Positions 27,089-36,393 of a stretch of DNA of 64,000 nucleotides are shown one piece after another; position 1 is the stretch's first letter, and the number at the start of each line of letters is the position of its first letter. The position numbers and the translations under genes were made by a program. The notes beneath the pieces were generated by a model. That model ran no database searches, was not told the DNA's origin, and saw only the letters and a program-made list of their open reading frames with translations. The stretch is from RDXT01 sp033765305. GTDB taxonomy: Bacteria > Bacteroidota > Bacteroidia > J057. The stretch spans positions 1-64,000 of the forward strand of contig JANRID010000006.1 in the NCBI GenBank assembly GCA_033765305.1. The letters run 5' to 3'.

Positions 27089-30000
27089 ATGCGTACACGT
27101 TTTTCACACGTTCTTCTTACGCTGCTGCTCCTCGTAGCGACGGGCATGGCGGCATGGGCACAGCCTGCGGGCTTTGTGAACGAAGAAGTATCCATCGGCT
27201 GGAATCAGGCCACGGGCTTCACCTGGGATCCGCTCGATCCGGACAAAATGTATGTCTGGGAAAAAGCGGGCAAACTGTGGTACATCGAAAATGGGGTCCG
27301 GAATGTGATTCTGGACATCAGCGAGGAAGTGGGCGACTGGGGCGACTACGGTTTGCTGAGTGTGGCACTTGATCCGGAGTTCAACTCCAACGGCTTGATT
27401 TATTTGTATTATGTGGTGGACCGCCACCACCTGCTGTATTTCGGCACTCCTAACTACGTTTCGACTGCAAACGAACTCTACAACGCCACCATTGGCCGCA
27501 TCACCCGCTATCAGCTGAGCGCTGCGACCAATTTCACCACAGTCGTCGCCAACAGCCGGACCATCCTGCTGGGCGAATCCATTACGACCGGCATTCCGAT
27601 TTTGCATACCTCGCACGGGGTAGGCACCCTGCTCTTCGGCAAGGACGGCACCCTGCTGTGCTCCGTCGGCGACGGCGCCAGCTTCAACGGCGTGGACTTC
27701 GGCGGCGCCGGCCCGAACACCTATGCGGTGCAAGGCCTGGCCGACGGCATCATCACCGCCCAGGAGGATGTGGGCGCCTTCCGCTCCCAGATGGTCAATT
27801 CCCTCAGCGGCAAGATCCTCCGCCTCGATCCGGCTACCGGCAACGGCATATCCAGCAACCCGTTCTTCGACGCCAATGCCCCCCGCGCTGCACGCTCCCG
27901 CGTCTGGGCCCTGGGCCTCCGCAACCCCTCCCGCATGGCCCTGAAGCCCAATACGGGCACGCACAATCCTGCCGACGCGCAGCCGGGCACCCTCCTCATC
28001 GGCGATGTGGGCTGGAAGACCTGGGAAGAGATGAACATCGTCACGGCCCCCGGCCAGAACTTCGGATGGCCGGTGTATGAAGGGATGGAAATCAACCCGG
28101 AGTACGACGCCATGGATACCTACAGCCTCGAAGCGCCCACGCCCGGCGGCTGCGCCCAGCCGTACTACCGCTTCGAGCAGCTGATCCGCGACGGCGGCGC
28201 CGGCAACCCCACCTTCCCCGATCCCTGCAACCCCGGCCAGCAGATCAATCCGGCTGCGACCCGCCTCTTCGCCCACAGGAAACCTACCTTCGACTGGAAT
28301 CAGGTCAACGTCCTGGCCCGCTATTCCGCAGGCGGCACCTTCAATAATGTGGGCTCCGGGAGCGTGCCCGGCCCGCAGTTCCGCGGCAATGCCTCCATCG
28401 GCGGCGCCTGGTACACCGGCGATGTGTATCCGGCAGAATATCAGGATACCTATTTCCACGGCGACTACGGCCAGTCCTGGATCCGCGCCTTCAACTTCGA
28501 CGCCAACATGGAGCCCGATTCCGTGCGCGACTTCTTCATCAACCAGAACAACGTGGGCCGCTTCGTCTTCATGGCGCAGCATCCCACCGAAGAGGTGATG
28601 TATTATGTCCGTTACACCAAAACGGCCGGCACCAATGTGGAGATCCGCCGCCTGGCCTACTACCCCGGCAACCTGCCGCCCGTGGCCGTAGCGACGTCCA
28701 ATGTCTATTTCTCCGCCTCCAATTCCCTGACCGTCAACTTCAACGGCAGCCAGTCCTATGACCCGGAAGGCTCGAACCTGACCTATCTGTGGAACTTCGG
28801 CGATGGCTCCCCGACCAGCAATCAGCAAAATCCGGTCAAAAACTTCCTCGCAGCCCCCGGCGTGATGACCTCCTACGATGTGACGCTGAAGGTGACCGAT
28901 CAGCAAGGGCTGAGCAACACGGTGATGCTCACGATTTACCTCAACAACACGCCGCCTGTCATCAGCGCCACCAGCATCGATGCCGTTACGAGCTACTCCA
29001 TTGTCAATCCGACAAACCTGAACCTCAGCGCTACGGTCAACGATGCCCAGACGCCGCTCAATCAGCTGGATTTCTCCTGGCAGACCGTCCTGCACCACAA
29101 TGACCACACGCACCTCGAAGCCCTGGACCACAACCAGACCTCCGCGACTTCGCTCTTCCCCATCGGCTGCGACGGCCCGACGTATTTCTACCGCATCTAC
29201 CTCACGGTGACCGATCCCGGCGGACTGGCCACGACCATCTACCGCGAAATTCACCCGGCCTGCTTCCCGCTGACGGAAGACGACCATGTGGAATACCACC
29301 TCGGCCAGGCTGTGCAGATTCCGGTGCTGGCCAACGACTTCTCCGAAGACGGCTTCAACCTCAACAGCTTCACCATCATCACCCCGCCTACCCACGGGAG
29401 TGTTTCCTACAACGCTGCAACCGGTGTCGTGACCTATACCCAGAACGGCACGGAGCAGTATCAGGATGTGTTCAGCTACAAGATCTCGGACCCCCAGGGC
29501 GACCAGTCGGATGTGGCTGTGGTGAACCTGGAATGGAAAGGCCCGCCGCAGCTGGTGATTGTGTCCCCTACCCAGGGATCCAAGGCTGACAATACCTTCC
29601 TGCCGGTCCGCTATGCCATCACCGGCGATACGACGCTCTTCCACCACCTCCGCGTAGTGGTCAACAATGGCGTGCCTGCGGACGACTACACCATGGACCG
29701 CATCCATGAGATCTACAACATCGCCCAGGGCAACTATACGGTGCGCATGCACCTGGTGAAGGCCAACAACCAGATCCTGTCCTATGCCGTGTCCTCCGAT
29801 ACGGTGAACTTCGACGCCATCCGCGTAGGCAACCGCGCCAAGCTGCGCATGGGCGTGCTCACCAACCTGGCCAGCGGCAGCTCCAACTGGCGGACCGTAA
29901 CGCTGGATACCACCTACACCAAAATGGTCGTCGTGGCTACGGTGCAGTACAACTCGCCCAGCGATCTGCCTGCGGTGCCCCGCATCCGCAATGCCAGCAA

Positions 30001-31267
30001 CGGCAATACCTTCCAGATTCAGGTGCAGAACCCCAGCGGCGCGGCACTGAGCGGCTACAAGGTCCATTACATCGTGGCGGAAGAAGGCGCCTATACCCTG
30101 GCCCAGGACGGCATCAAAATGGAAGCCTACCGCAAGACCTCCAACAGAACGGCTCATGCCAACCAGTGGGCTTCTACCCGCGAAAACCGCGGCTCGACCA
30201 ACACCTATGCGACGCCGGTGGTCGTAGGCTCCATCATGACGAACAACGACGCAGGCTGGTCGGTATTCTGGGCCTCCAGCGACCAGGAGGAGCACGCACC
30301 CAACCCGACCAAGGTCTTTGCCGGCAAGCATGTGGGCGAAGACGCCAATATCACCCGGGCCAACGAGAGCATCGGCTACATGATCTTCGAAAGCGGCCAG
30401 AGCATCGTGCGCGGGCGTCCGTTCACCGCTTCGCTCTCGCCTGAAGGGGTGATCTACGGCGTGGATAACTCGCCGAACGGCTTCGAATACACGGTATCCG
30501 GCCTCCGCAAGCCCTTTGTGGCGGTGGCCAGCCAGGCCGGCATGGGCGACTACGACGGCTCCTGGGCCGTGCTGATGGGTGCCAATCCCTTCACCGCCGG
30601 CGGTCTCCGCCTTGCGCTGGACGAGGATCAGATCCTCGACGCCGAGCGCAGCCACAACACCGAGCAGGTAGGCGTGCTGATCGTGGACAGCGTGATCACG
30701 GCCCCGCCGGTCAGCTTCCCGGTCGAGCTGGTGTCGTTCAACGCGGTGCCCCGCAACGGCGTGGTGGAGCTGGAATGGGTGACCGCTTCCGAGCTGAACA
30801 GCGATGTGTTTGTCGTGGAGCGTTCGCAGAACGGGACGCAGTTTGAGGAAATCCTCCGCCAGGATGCCGCCGGCAACAGCACCCGCACCCTGCGCTACAC
30901 CGACACCGACCGCAGCCCGCTGGCAGGCACGAGCTACTACCGCCTGAAGGAAATCGACATCGACGGCACCACCTTCTACTCCAATGTAGTGGAAGTGACC
31001 CTCGGCGCCGCAGCCTTCCAGGTGCAGCCCAATCCGGTCCGCCGCGACCAGACGCTCCGGATTTCGCTCAGCACCGAGTATGGCGAACAGATCGAGCTGA
31101 GCCTGACCAACCTGCTGGGCCAGACGATCCTGACAGAAACGCATACGGCTTCGGCTGCCTTTACCCAGGCCAGCCTGCATATCGATCAGGTTCCGGCAGG
31201 CACCTATCTGCTCCGGGTACGCACCCGCAACGGGGAATGGATGGAGAAAGTACTGCTGCTGAATTAA
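27089..31267 (+). CDS. Secreted PQQ-type sugar dehydrogenase/PKD protein with T9SS sorting domain
   Basis: This 1392-residue exported protein has a signal peptide ending at MAAWAQ. The N-terminal ~500 residues form a GSDH-like beta propeller (SIGWNQATGFTWDPLDPDKMYV, VGDGASFNGVD, RSRVWALGLRNPSRMAL, GQNFGWPVYEG), as in soluble glucose/sorbosone dehydrogenases. A PKD domain follows (LTYLWNFGDGSPTS, around 565), then Ig/cadherin-like domains and a T9SS type A C-terminus (FQVQPNPVRRDQTLRIS...GTYLLRV...EKVLLLN). The protein is therefore probably secreted through the outer membrane and anchored at the cell surface. A strong terminator follows. Confidence 0.88.
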   Translation: MRTRFSHVLLTLLLLVATGMAAWAQPAGFVNEEVSIGWNQATGFTWDPLDPDKMYVWEKAGKLWYIENGVRNVILDISEEVGDWGDYGLLSVALDPEFNSNGLIYLYYVVDRHHLLYFGTPNYVSTANELYNATIGRITRYQLSAATNFTTVVANSRTILLGESITTGIPILHTSHGVGTLLFGKDGTLLCSVGDGASFNGVDFGGAGPNTYAVQGLADGIITAQEDVGAFRSQMVNSLSGKILRLDPATGNGISSNPFFDANAPRAARSRVWALGLRNPSRMALKPNTGTHNPADAQPGTLLIGDVGWKTWEEMNIVTAPGQNFGWPVYEGMEINPEYDAMDTYSLEAPTPGGCAQPYYRFEQLIRDGGAGNPTFPDPCNPGQQINPAATRLFAHRKPTFDWNQVNVLARYSAGGTFNNVGSGSVPGPQFRGNASIGGAWYTGDVYPAEYQDTYFHGDYGQSWIRAFNFDANMEPDSVRDFFINQNNVGRFVFMAQHPTEEVMYYVRYTKTAGTNVEIRRLAYYPGNLPPVAVATSNVYFSASNSLTVNFNGSQSYDPEGSNLTYLWNFGDGSPTSNQQNPVKNFLAAPGVMTSYDVTLKVTDQQGLSNTVMLTIYLNNTPPVISATSIDAVTSYSIVNPTNLNLSATVNDAQTPLNQLDFSWQTVLHHNDHTHLEALDHNQTSATSLFPIGCDGPTYFYRIYLTVTDPGGLATTIYREIHPACFPLTEDDHVEYHLGQAVQIPVLANDFSEDGFNLNSFTIITPPTHGSVSYNAATGVVTYTQNGTEQYQDVFSYKISDPQGDQSDVAVVNLEWKGPPQLVIVSPTQGSKADNTFLPVRYAITGDTTLFHHLRVVVNNGVPADDYTMDRIHEIYNIAQGNYTVRMHLVKANNQILSYAVSSDTVNFDAIRVGNRAKLRMGVLTNLASGSSNWRTVTLDTTYTKMVVVATVQYNSPSDLPAVPRIRNASNGNTFQIQVQNPSGAALSGYKVHYIVAEEGAYTLAQDGIKMEAYRKTSNRTAHANQWASTRENRGSTNTYATPVVVGSIMTNNDAGWSVFWASSDQEEHAPNPTKVFAGKHVGEDANITRANESIGYMIFESGQSIVRGRPFTASLSPEGVIYGVDNSPNGFEYTVSGLRKPFVAVASQAGMGDYDGSWAVLMGANPFTAGGLRLALDEDQILDAERSHNTEQVGVLIVDSVITAPPVSFPVELVSFNAVPRNGVVELEWVTASELNSDVFVVERSQNGTQFEEILRQDAAGNSTRTLRYTDTDRSPLAGTSYYRLKEIDIDGTTFYSNVVEVTLGAAAFQVQPNPVRRDQTLRISLSTEYGEQIELSLTNLLGQTILTETHTASAAFTQASLHIDQVPAGTYLLRVRTRNGEWMEKVLLLN

Positions 31268-31292
31268 GAAACTATCCTTCCGGATGCAGAAG

Positions 31293-31317
31293 AAACCCGC
31301 CTCGCGGCGGGTTTTTT
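31293..31317 (+). terminator. Rho-independent terminator
   Basis: The stem AAACCCGCC/GGCGGGTTT (9 bp) with loop TCGC is followed by T6, 25 nt after the dehydrogenase/PKD stop. The 220 nt from here to the next start hold no evident gene. Confidence 0.9.
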
Positions 31318-31551
31318 CGTTTTCATGCGGCAGTTGCATGGCAGGCCGAAGCATGCCGGGACCTGCTGCCATTCCCGCGCAAAAACCGCCGCTTTCTTAC
31401 ATCTCGGAAATGGTCAATCCGGCACCGGCCTTCTGGCCGGGAGTTTGTTGCCGTCTGCACGGAGGCTGCCTGCTGCCCCGGCGGCAGCCCCGGTGATGCG
31501 ATACTTCGGTTTTTTCCCCCATGATCTGATGGTGAATCAACTTCAGCACTC

Positions 31552-34500
31552 ATGGTTCTATTATACCGGCTCATTTGCATTGTACTTTGCCTGTTGCTTT
31601 GCTGGGTGCCGCGCGCATCTGCCCAGACGGCCCAGTTTACGGCCTCGGCGCTCTCCGGCTGTGCGCCGCTGGTGGTCACTTTCGACGCTTCGGGTTCTTC
31701 GGGGCCTGGTCCGCTGAGCTATCAGTGGAGTTTCGGCAATGGCAACAGCGCCGCAGGCCCGGCGCAGGCCGCCCCCGGCGCGGCCTACCTGACGCCTGGC
31801 ACCTATACCGTCACCCTGACGGTGAGCAGCCCCGGCGGCCCGCCCAGCGCGCCGGTTTCCCGGACGATCACCGTATTCGGCAATCCGTCCGCCGATTTCA
31901 GCGCCAGCCCGCTCAGCGGATGCCCGCCGCATCCGGTCCAGTTTGCCGATCTGTCGGTGCCCGCAGCTGCAACTCCGATCGTCAGCTGGCTCTGGGACTT
32001 CGGCGACGGGAGCAGCAGCAGCACCCAGGCGCCTGCGCACACCTTCGGCAGCGGCAGTTTCCCCGTTACCCTGATCGTGACGGATGCCAATGGCTGCCAG
32101 GGGGTTGCCGTCAGGCCCGGCCTGATCCAGGTGGCGCCGGCCGTATCGGCCCAGATCGATGCGGCGCAGCCGCGCCAGACCTGCGCCTCCAGCCTGTCTG
32201 TGCAGTTCAATCCCCAGGTTTCGCCGGGGCCGCTCCAGTATCTCTGGGACTTCGGCGACGGCAGCACCTCCGCCCAGGCCCAGCCGCAGCATGCCTACAC
32301 GGGCTTCGGCCTGTATGATGTAACCCTTACCGTGACCGATCCGCTGACGGGCTGCAGCGCCAGCGACACCGCAGCGGACTATGTGCGGCTGATCGGTCAG
32401 ATTACCAGCGCAAGCGCCTCGCTGTCAGGCGCCTGTGTGCCGGTCACTGCCAGTTTTTCCAACACTTCCCAGCTCGTGGATCCTGCCTTTCAGGTGCTGT
32501 GGAACTTCGGCGACGGCAGCAGCCAGAGCGGTCCGGCTTCGGCCCTGGCTAATGTGGCCCATACGTACGCCCTCTCCGGCACCTACCAGCCCGTTCTGAC
32601 TGTAGATATGGGGCCGGAGCTGTGTGTGCAGAGCTATGCGCTTCCGCCCATTTCCGCCGCCTCCGGGCCCTCGGTCCAGATCCTGCGCAGCGACTCGGCC
32701 GCCTGCGCGCCGCCGCTGACGGTGCAGTTTTCCACGCCTGCCGGCGCGGATACGGCCTGGCTCTGGGATTTCGGCGACGGCAGCACCTCCTCCCTGCCCA
32801 ATCCGGTCCACACCTACACCGCCTACGGCAGTTTTCCAGTGTCGCTGACAGTCTGGAGCGCGGCAGGCTGCGCAGACTCAGCGGTCCTGCCCGATGCCGT
32901 CCGGATCATCGACCCTGTGGCGGCATTTACCCATAACCTCCCCAGCTACACAGTCTATCCGCAATACTGGGACGGACGGGACCCGGCTCCGATCCGGGGC
33001 GGCTGCCTGCCGCTGGAGATCACCTTCACCGACCAGTCGGTTTCGCCGACGCCCATCGTGGACTATAGCTGGAGCTTCGGCGACGGCAATTTTCTGGGCG
33101 GCCCGGAGGCCAATCCGCTGCATACCTACACCCAGGAAGGGGAATTCGACGTCATCCTGCAGATTACCACTGCCGACGGCTGCGTGCGGACCGATACCTG
33201 CCTCCGATGCATCCGCGCCGGCAATCCGCCTGTGGCGCTGCTGGATACGACTGGCTATCCCACCCTTTCTTGCTGCGATCCGTCCACCCTCTTCGTCAAC
33301 CAGACCGATACCGCTGCGCACGACTATGTGTGGTATGCGGTGACCACCGGCGACTGGGAAGGGTTTCAGGTAAACGACACCTCCAGCGGCAACTGGAACT
33401 TCGGAACCATCGTGCCGGTGTTCATGGATTCGGGCCAATACGTCAGCACGATGTTTTATGCCTACAGCTACGGCTGCGTGGACAGTTTTTATCTCGAAAA
33501 CTGGACCATGCTGCAGCCCCCGTGGGGGGCGGCGGGCATTCCGCTGATGCCGTGCGTGAGCAATTTTCCGCCCGGCGGAACCATCGTCTTCGATACAACG
33601 CTGGTGACCTATGTGCCGGATACCTCGTATATAGACAGCGTGCTGTGGGAATTCGGCGATCCGCTCGGCAGCACCTCCAATGAACTGTATCCTACCTTCA
33701 CCTATCCGGATACCGGAAGCTATTGGATTACCGTCACCACCTGGAATTTCGAGATTGGCTGTTCCTGCCGGGTAAGCGGCCAGCAGCGGCTGCAGATCGT
33801 GGTGCGGCCCGACACGGTATTCTCAGCAGCCCCCCTGAGCGGCTGCGCGCCGCTGGCAAGCCAGTTTTCCGGCCCTGCCAATCAGACGGTGTTCTGGGAC
33901 TGGGACATCGGGCCGGGCTATGCCAGCTCCAGCGAACAAAACCCGCTGTTTATCTTCGATTCGCTCGGGACCTACGATGTGCGGCTGATCGTAGGCAGCC
34001 CGGACGGCTGCCGGGACACGGTGTACCGCCCGGACCTGATCGAGGTCAGCGGCATCTTTCCCCGGATTGCGGCCAGCGACACCGCCGGCTGCGCGCCCTT
34101 TACCCTTACGCTGACCGATCTGTCGGTTTCGACGAGCCCCATCGTGAGCCGCACCTGGACGCTGCCGGACGGCACCGTCGTGACCGGCAATCAGCCTTCG
34201 CTTGCCCATACTTTTGCCCATGCGCTGCAACACCCTGACAGCCAGCGCTATGGATTGCCTGTAATCCTGACCCTGAGCGACAGTTCCGGCTGCACGAACC
34301 AGGATACCCTGCGGATCTACCTGTTCGCGCCGGAGCCTGCATGGGCAGCCGATACCCTGCACCAGTGCGCAGGCGATACGCTGATCCTGTCTGCGGGCCC
34401 CAGCCGGGGGGCAGGCGGCATTTCGGCGGCATGGTGGAGCAGCCTGGAGCCGGATACGCTCCGAGATCCGGAGGCCCGGCTTTGGTTTCCTGCCGGGCAG

Positions 34501-36264
34501 CCGGTGACGCTCAGCCTGACCGTCACCGACTCCCTGGGCTGCCGGGCATCCCGCCTGGACACCCTGCTGATCCAGCCCCGGAGGCCGCAGGCCCAGTTCA
34601 GCGCCTTCCCCGTGCAGGCCACCTGTCCGCCGCTGCTGGTGCGCTTTACGGATCTGAGCCAGCCCGGCCATGCGCCCATTACGCAGTGGCAGTGGTCCTT
34701 CGGCGACGGCTCCGGCTCGGCCCTGGCCGATCCCTCCAAGGTCTTCGCCTCGACCGGCACCTATGATGTCAGCCTGCAGGTCACGGACAGCCTGGGATGC
34801 ACGGATCTGTTCGAAATTCCGGATCTGATCCGGCTCAGCGGCGTCACAGGCGGCTTCGAAGTACAGGACGACACCATCTGCCGGGGCGACTCGGTGCTGT
34901 TTGTCGCCCTTTCGCCCAATGCAGGCCGCTATACCTGGGACTTCGGCGATGGAAATCTCGGCTATGGCCAGACCTTCCTCCATCACTATGACCGGCCCGG
35001 AGAACTGTACCCGGCGCTGGTGCAGGAAGACTCGCTGGGGCTGTGCTCGGTAACGCTGACCGACACCCTGCGGGTATTTCCCGTGCCCAGCGTGCCGCTG
35101 CCCATCGACACGGCCTTCTGCGAAGGCGGATCGGCCGGCTACGACTTCACCCAGCCGGGCGCGGTGTATCAGTGGAGCACCGGAAGCACCGACCCCGCCA
35201 TTACCCTCACCCAAAGCGGGCAGTACGGGCTCCGGATCACCTATCCCGAAAGCGGATGCTTCAGCGAGACCGAGATCCGGCTCCTGGTGTGGCCGCCGCC
35301 GCAGGCCGATCTGGGCATAGACCGGGTGCTCTGCGAGGGCGATACCATCCTGCTGCAATTGCAGACTGCAGATACGCTGCAGCAGATTGCCTGGAGCACC
35401 GGCACGGTGCGGCCTGCAGGCCCCGGCGAGCGATATCTGGCGCCGCGCGCCGACGGCCAGGTGCAGGTGCGCTTCACCGACCTGCGCGGCTGCGAAGGCC
35501 GGGATTCCGTTGGGATTCAGGTGGTTCCCAAGCCGCTGATCGATCTGGCCTATGACCCGCTCTGCCTGGGGGATACCCTGCTGCTGGACGCATCGCCCCG
35601 GAATTTCAGCGCGCCGCAGGCCGCGTACTTCTGGCTCAAAGACGGCGAAGCCGCCGGTGTCACGAATCCTTCCATCGAAATTACCGAACCGGGGCTGTAT
35701 GAGGTCTGGTTTACCCTGCAGGAATGCCGCAGCGAAGCTGCGCAGGCCGTGGAATTCAACCCGCTGCCCGAAAGCGACCGCTACCGGGTGCTGCTCAACT
35801 GCGTGTACAAGGGCGAACCGGTGACGCTGGATGCCGGTTCCCAGTGGGCCTATCAGTGGGAGCATTCGGGCGAAACCAGCCGGACGGTGCAGGTGGTGGA
35901 CAGTGCCGTGTATTATTTCCGGGTATTCAACGAGTACAACTGCTTTGTCCGGGACAGCATCGAGGTCGTCGACGCCTGTCCGCCTACGCTCTATGTGCCG
36001 AATGCCATCACCCCGAACGGCGACGGCATCAACGAAGCCTTCGGCTGGGCAGGCGACTACATCGATGAATTTGAAATGCAGATTTTCAGCCGCTGGGGCA
36101 TGCGGATGTATTCCACGCCGGACCTGCATGCGGTATGGGACGCCACCTACAACGGAAAGCCCGTGCCGGAAGGGGTTTACACGTGGCGGGTGGTGTACAA
36201 CGGCACCCATCCGGACTGGAAGCGCTTCCAGGAGCGGGCGGGCACGGTGACGGTGATCCGGTGA
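31552..36264 (+). CDS. Giant PKD-repeat protein with type B T9SS (CHU_C) domain
   Basis: This 1570-residue secreted protein has a signal peptide ending near RASAQ. It contains about ten PKD modules, most marked by a W-x-FGDG motif: YQWSFGNG, LWDFGDGSSS, LWDFGDGSTSA, LWNFGDGSS, LWDFGDGSTSS, YSWSFGDG, LWEFGDP, WDWDIGPG, WQWSFGDGSGS and YTWDFGDGN. Many modules open with S-G-C-x-P-L. The C-terminus (PNAITPNGDGINEAFGW...FSRWGMRMY...GVYTWRVVYNG) is the gliding-motility type B sorting domain. Surface adhesion or gliding is the expected role. DNA identity between some repeats is high (for example near 32245 and 32762). Confidence 0.9.
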   Translation: MVLLYRLICIVLCLLLCWVPRASAQTAQFTASALSGCAPLVVTFDASGSSGPGPLSYQWSFGNGNSAAGPAQAAPGAAYLTPGTYTVTLTVSSPGGPPSAPVSRTITVFGNPSADFSASPLSGCPPHPVQFADLSVPAAATPIVSWLWDFGDGSSSSTQAPAHTFGSGSFPVTLIVTDANGCQGVAVRPGLIQVAPAVSAQIDAAQPRQTCASSLSVQFNPQVSPGPLQYLWDFGDGSTSAQAQPQHAYTGFGLYDVTLTVTDPLTGCSASDTAADYVRLIGQITSASASLSGACVPVTASFSNTSQLVDPAFQVLWNFGDGSSQSGPASALANVAHTYALSGTYQPVLTVDMGPELCVQSYALPPISAASGPSVQILRSDSAACAPPLTVQFSTPAGADTAWLWDFGDGSTSSLPNPVHTYTAYGSFPVSLTVWSAAGCADSAVLPDAVRIIDPVAAFTHNLPSYTVYPQYWDGRDPAPIRGGCLPLEITFTDQSVSPTPIVDYSWSFGDGNFLGGPEANPLHTYTQEGEFDVILQITTADGCVRTDTCLRCIRAGNPPVALLDTTGYPTLSCCDPSTLFVNQTDTAAHDYVWYAVTTGDWEGFQVNDTSSGNWNFGTIVPVFMDSGQYVSTMFYAYSYGCVDSFYLENWTMLQPPWGAAGIPLMPCVSNFPPGGTIVFDTTLVTYVPDTSYIDSVLWEFGDPLGSTSNELYPTFTYPDTGSYWITVTTWNFEIGCSCRVSGQQRLQIVVRPDTVFSAAPLSGCAPLASQFSGPANQTVFWDWDIGPGYASSSEQNPLFIFDSLGTYDVRLIVGSPDGCRDTVYRPDLIEVSGIFPRIAASDTAGCAPFTLTLTDLSVSTSPIVSRTWTLPDGTVVTGNQPSLAHTFAHALQHPDSQRYGLPVILTLSDSSGCTNQDTLRIYLFAPEPAWAADTLHQCAGDTLILSAGPSRGAGGISAAWWSSLEPDTLRDPEARLWFPAGQPVTLSLTVTDSLGCRASRLDTLLIQPRRPQAQFSAFPVQATCPPLLVRFTDLSQPGHAPITQWQWSFGDGSGSALADPSKVFASTGTYDVSLQVTDSLGCTDLFEIPDLIRLSGVTGGFEVQDDTICRGDSVLFVALSPNAGRYTWDFGDGNLGYGQTFLHHYDRPGELYPALVQEDSLGLCSVTLTDTLRVFPVPSVPLPIDTAFCEGGSAGYDFTQPGAVYQWSTGSTDPAITLTQSGQYGLRITYPESGCFSETEIRLLVWPPPQADLGIDRVLCEGDTILLQLQTADTLQQIAWSTGTVRPAGPGERYLAPRADGQVQVRFTDLRGCEGRDSVGIQVVPKPLIDLAYDPLCLGDTLLLDASPRNFSAPQAAYFWLKDGEAAGVTNPSIEITEPGLYEVWFTLQECRSEAAQAVEFNPLPESDRYRVLLNCVYKGEPVTLDAGSQWAYQWEHSGETSRTVQVVDSAVYYFRVFNEYNCFVRDSIEVVDACPPTLYVPNAITPNGDGINEAFGWAGDYIDEFEMQIFSRWGMRMYSTPDLHAVWDATYNGKPVPEGVYTWRVVYNGTHPDWKRFQERAGTVTVIR

Positions 36265-36353
36265 GCCGGGATCTTACATGGTGCCGGCCCGGCCTCGCTC
36301 AAAAAAACGGCATTCAGCCGCCAGAAATAGTCGCTAGTATTCCCCAAGATTGA

Positions 36354-36361
36354 TATATTTG
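36354..36361 (+). promoter_or_regulatory. -7 promoter box (TATATTTG)
   Basis: An exact TAnnTTTG match lies 33 nt before the SH3-like gene, giving a leader of about 25 nt. Confidence 0.6.
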
Positions 36362-36393
36362 CTTATTGGAAAATAAACCCGCAACATCATCCT

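Noticed and set aside
27104..31372. Minus-strand open frame of 1422 codons
   Set aside because: It mirrors almost exactly the secreted dehydrogenase/PKD gene, which has a signal peptide, domains and a sorting tail. The antisense product has no recognisable motif.
31900..34980. CRISPR-like or tandem repeat array
   Set aside because: The repeats are in frame, diverged and encode PKD modules; there are no regular spacers or cas genes.
33823..36210. Minus-strand open frame of 795 codons under the PKD protein
   Set aside because: Shadow of the PKD gene; composition (His/Arg/Gly/Ala-rich) is that of antisense translation of GC-rich sequence.
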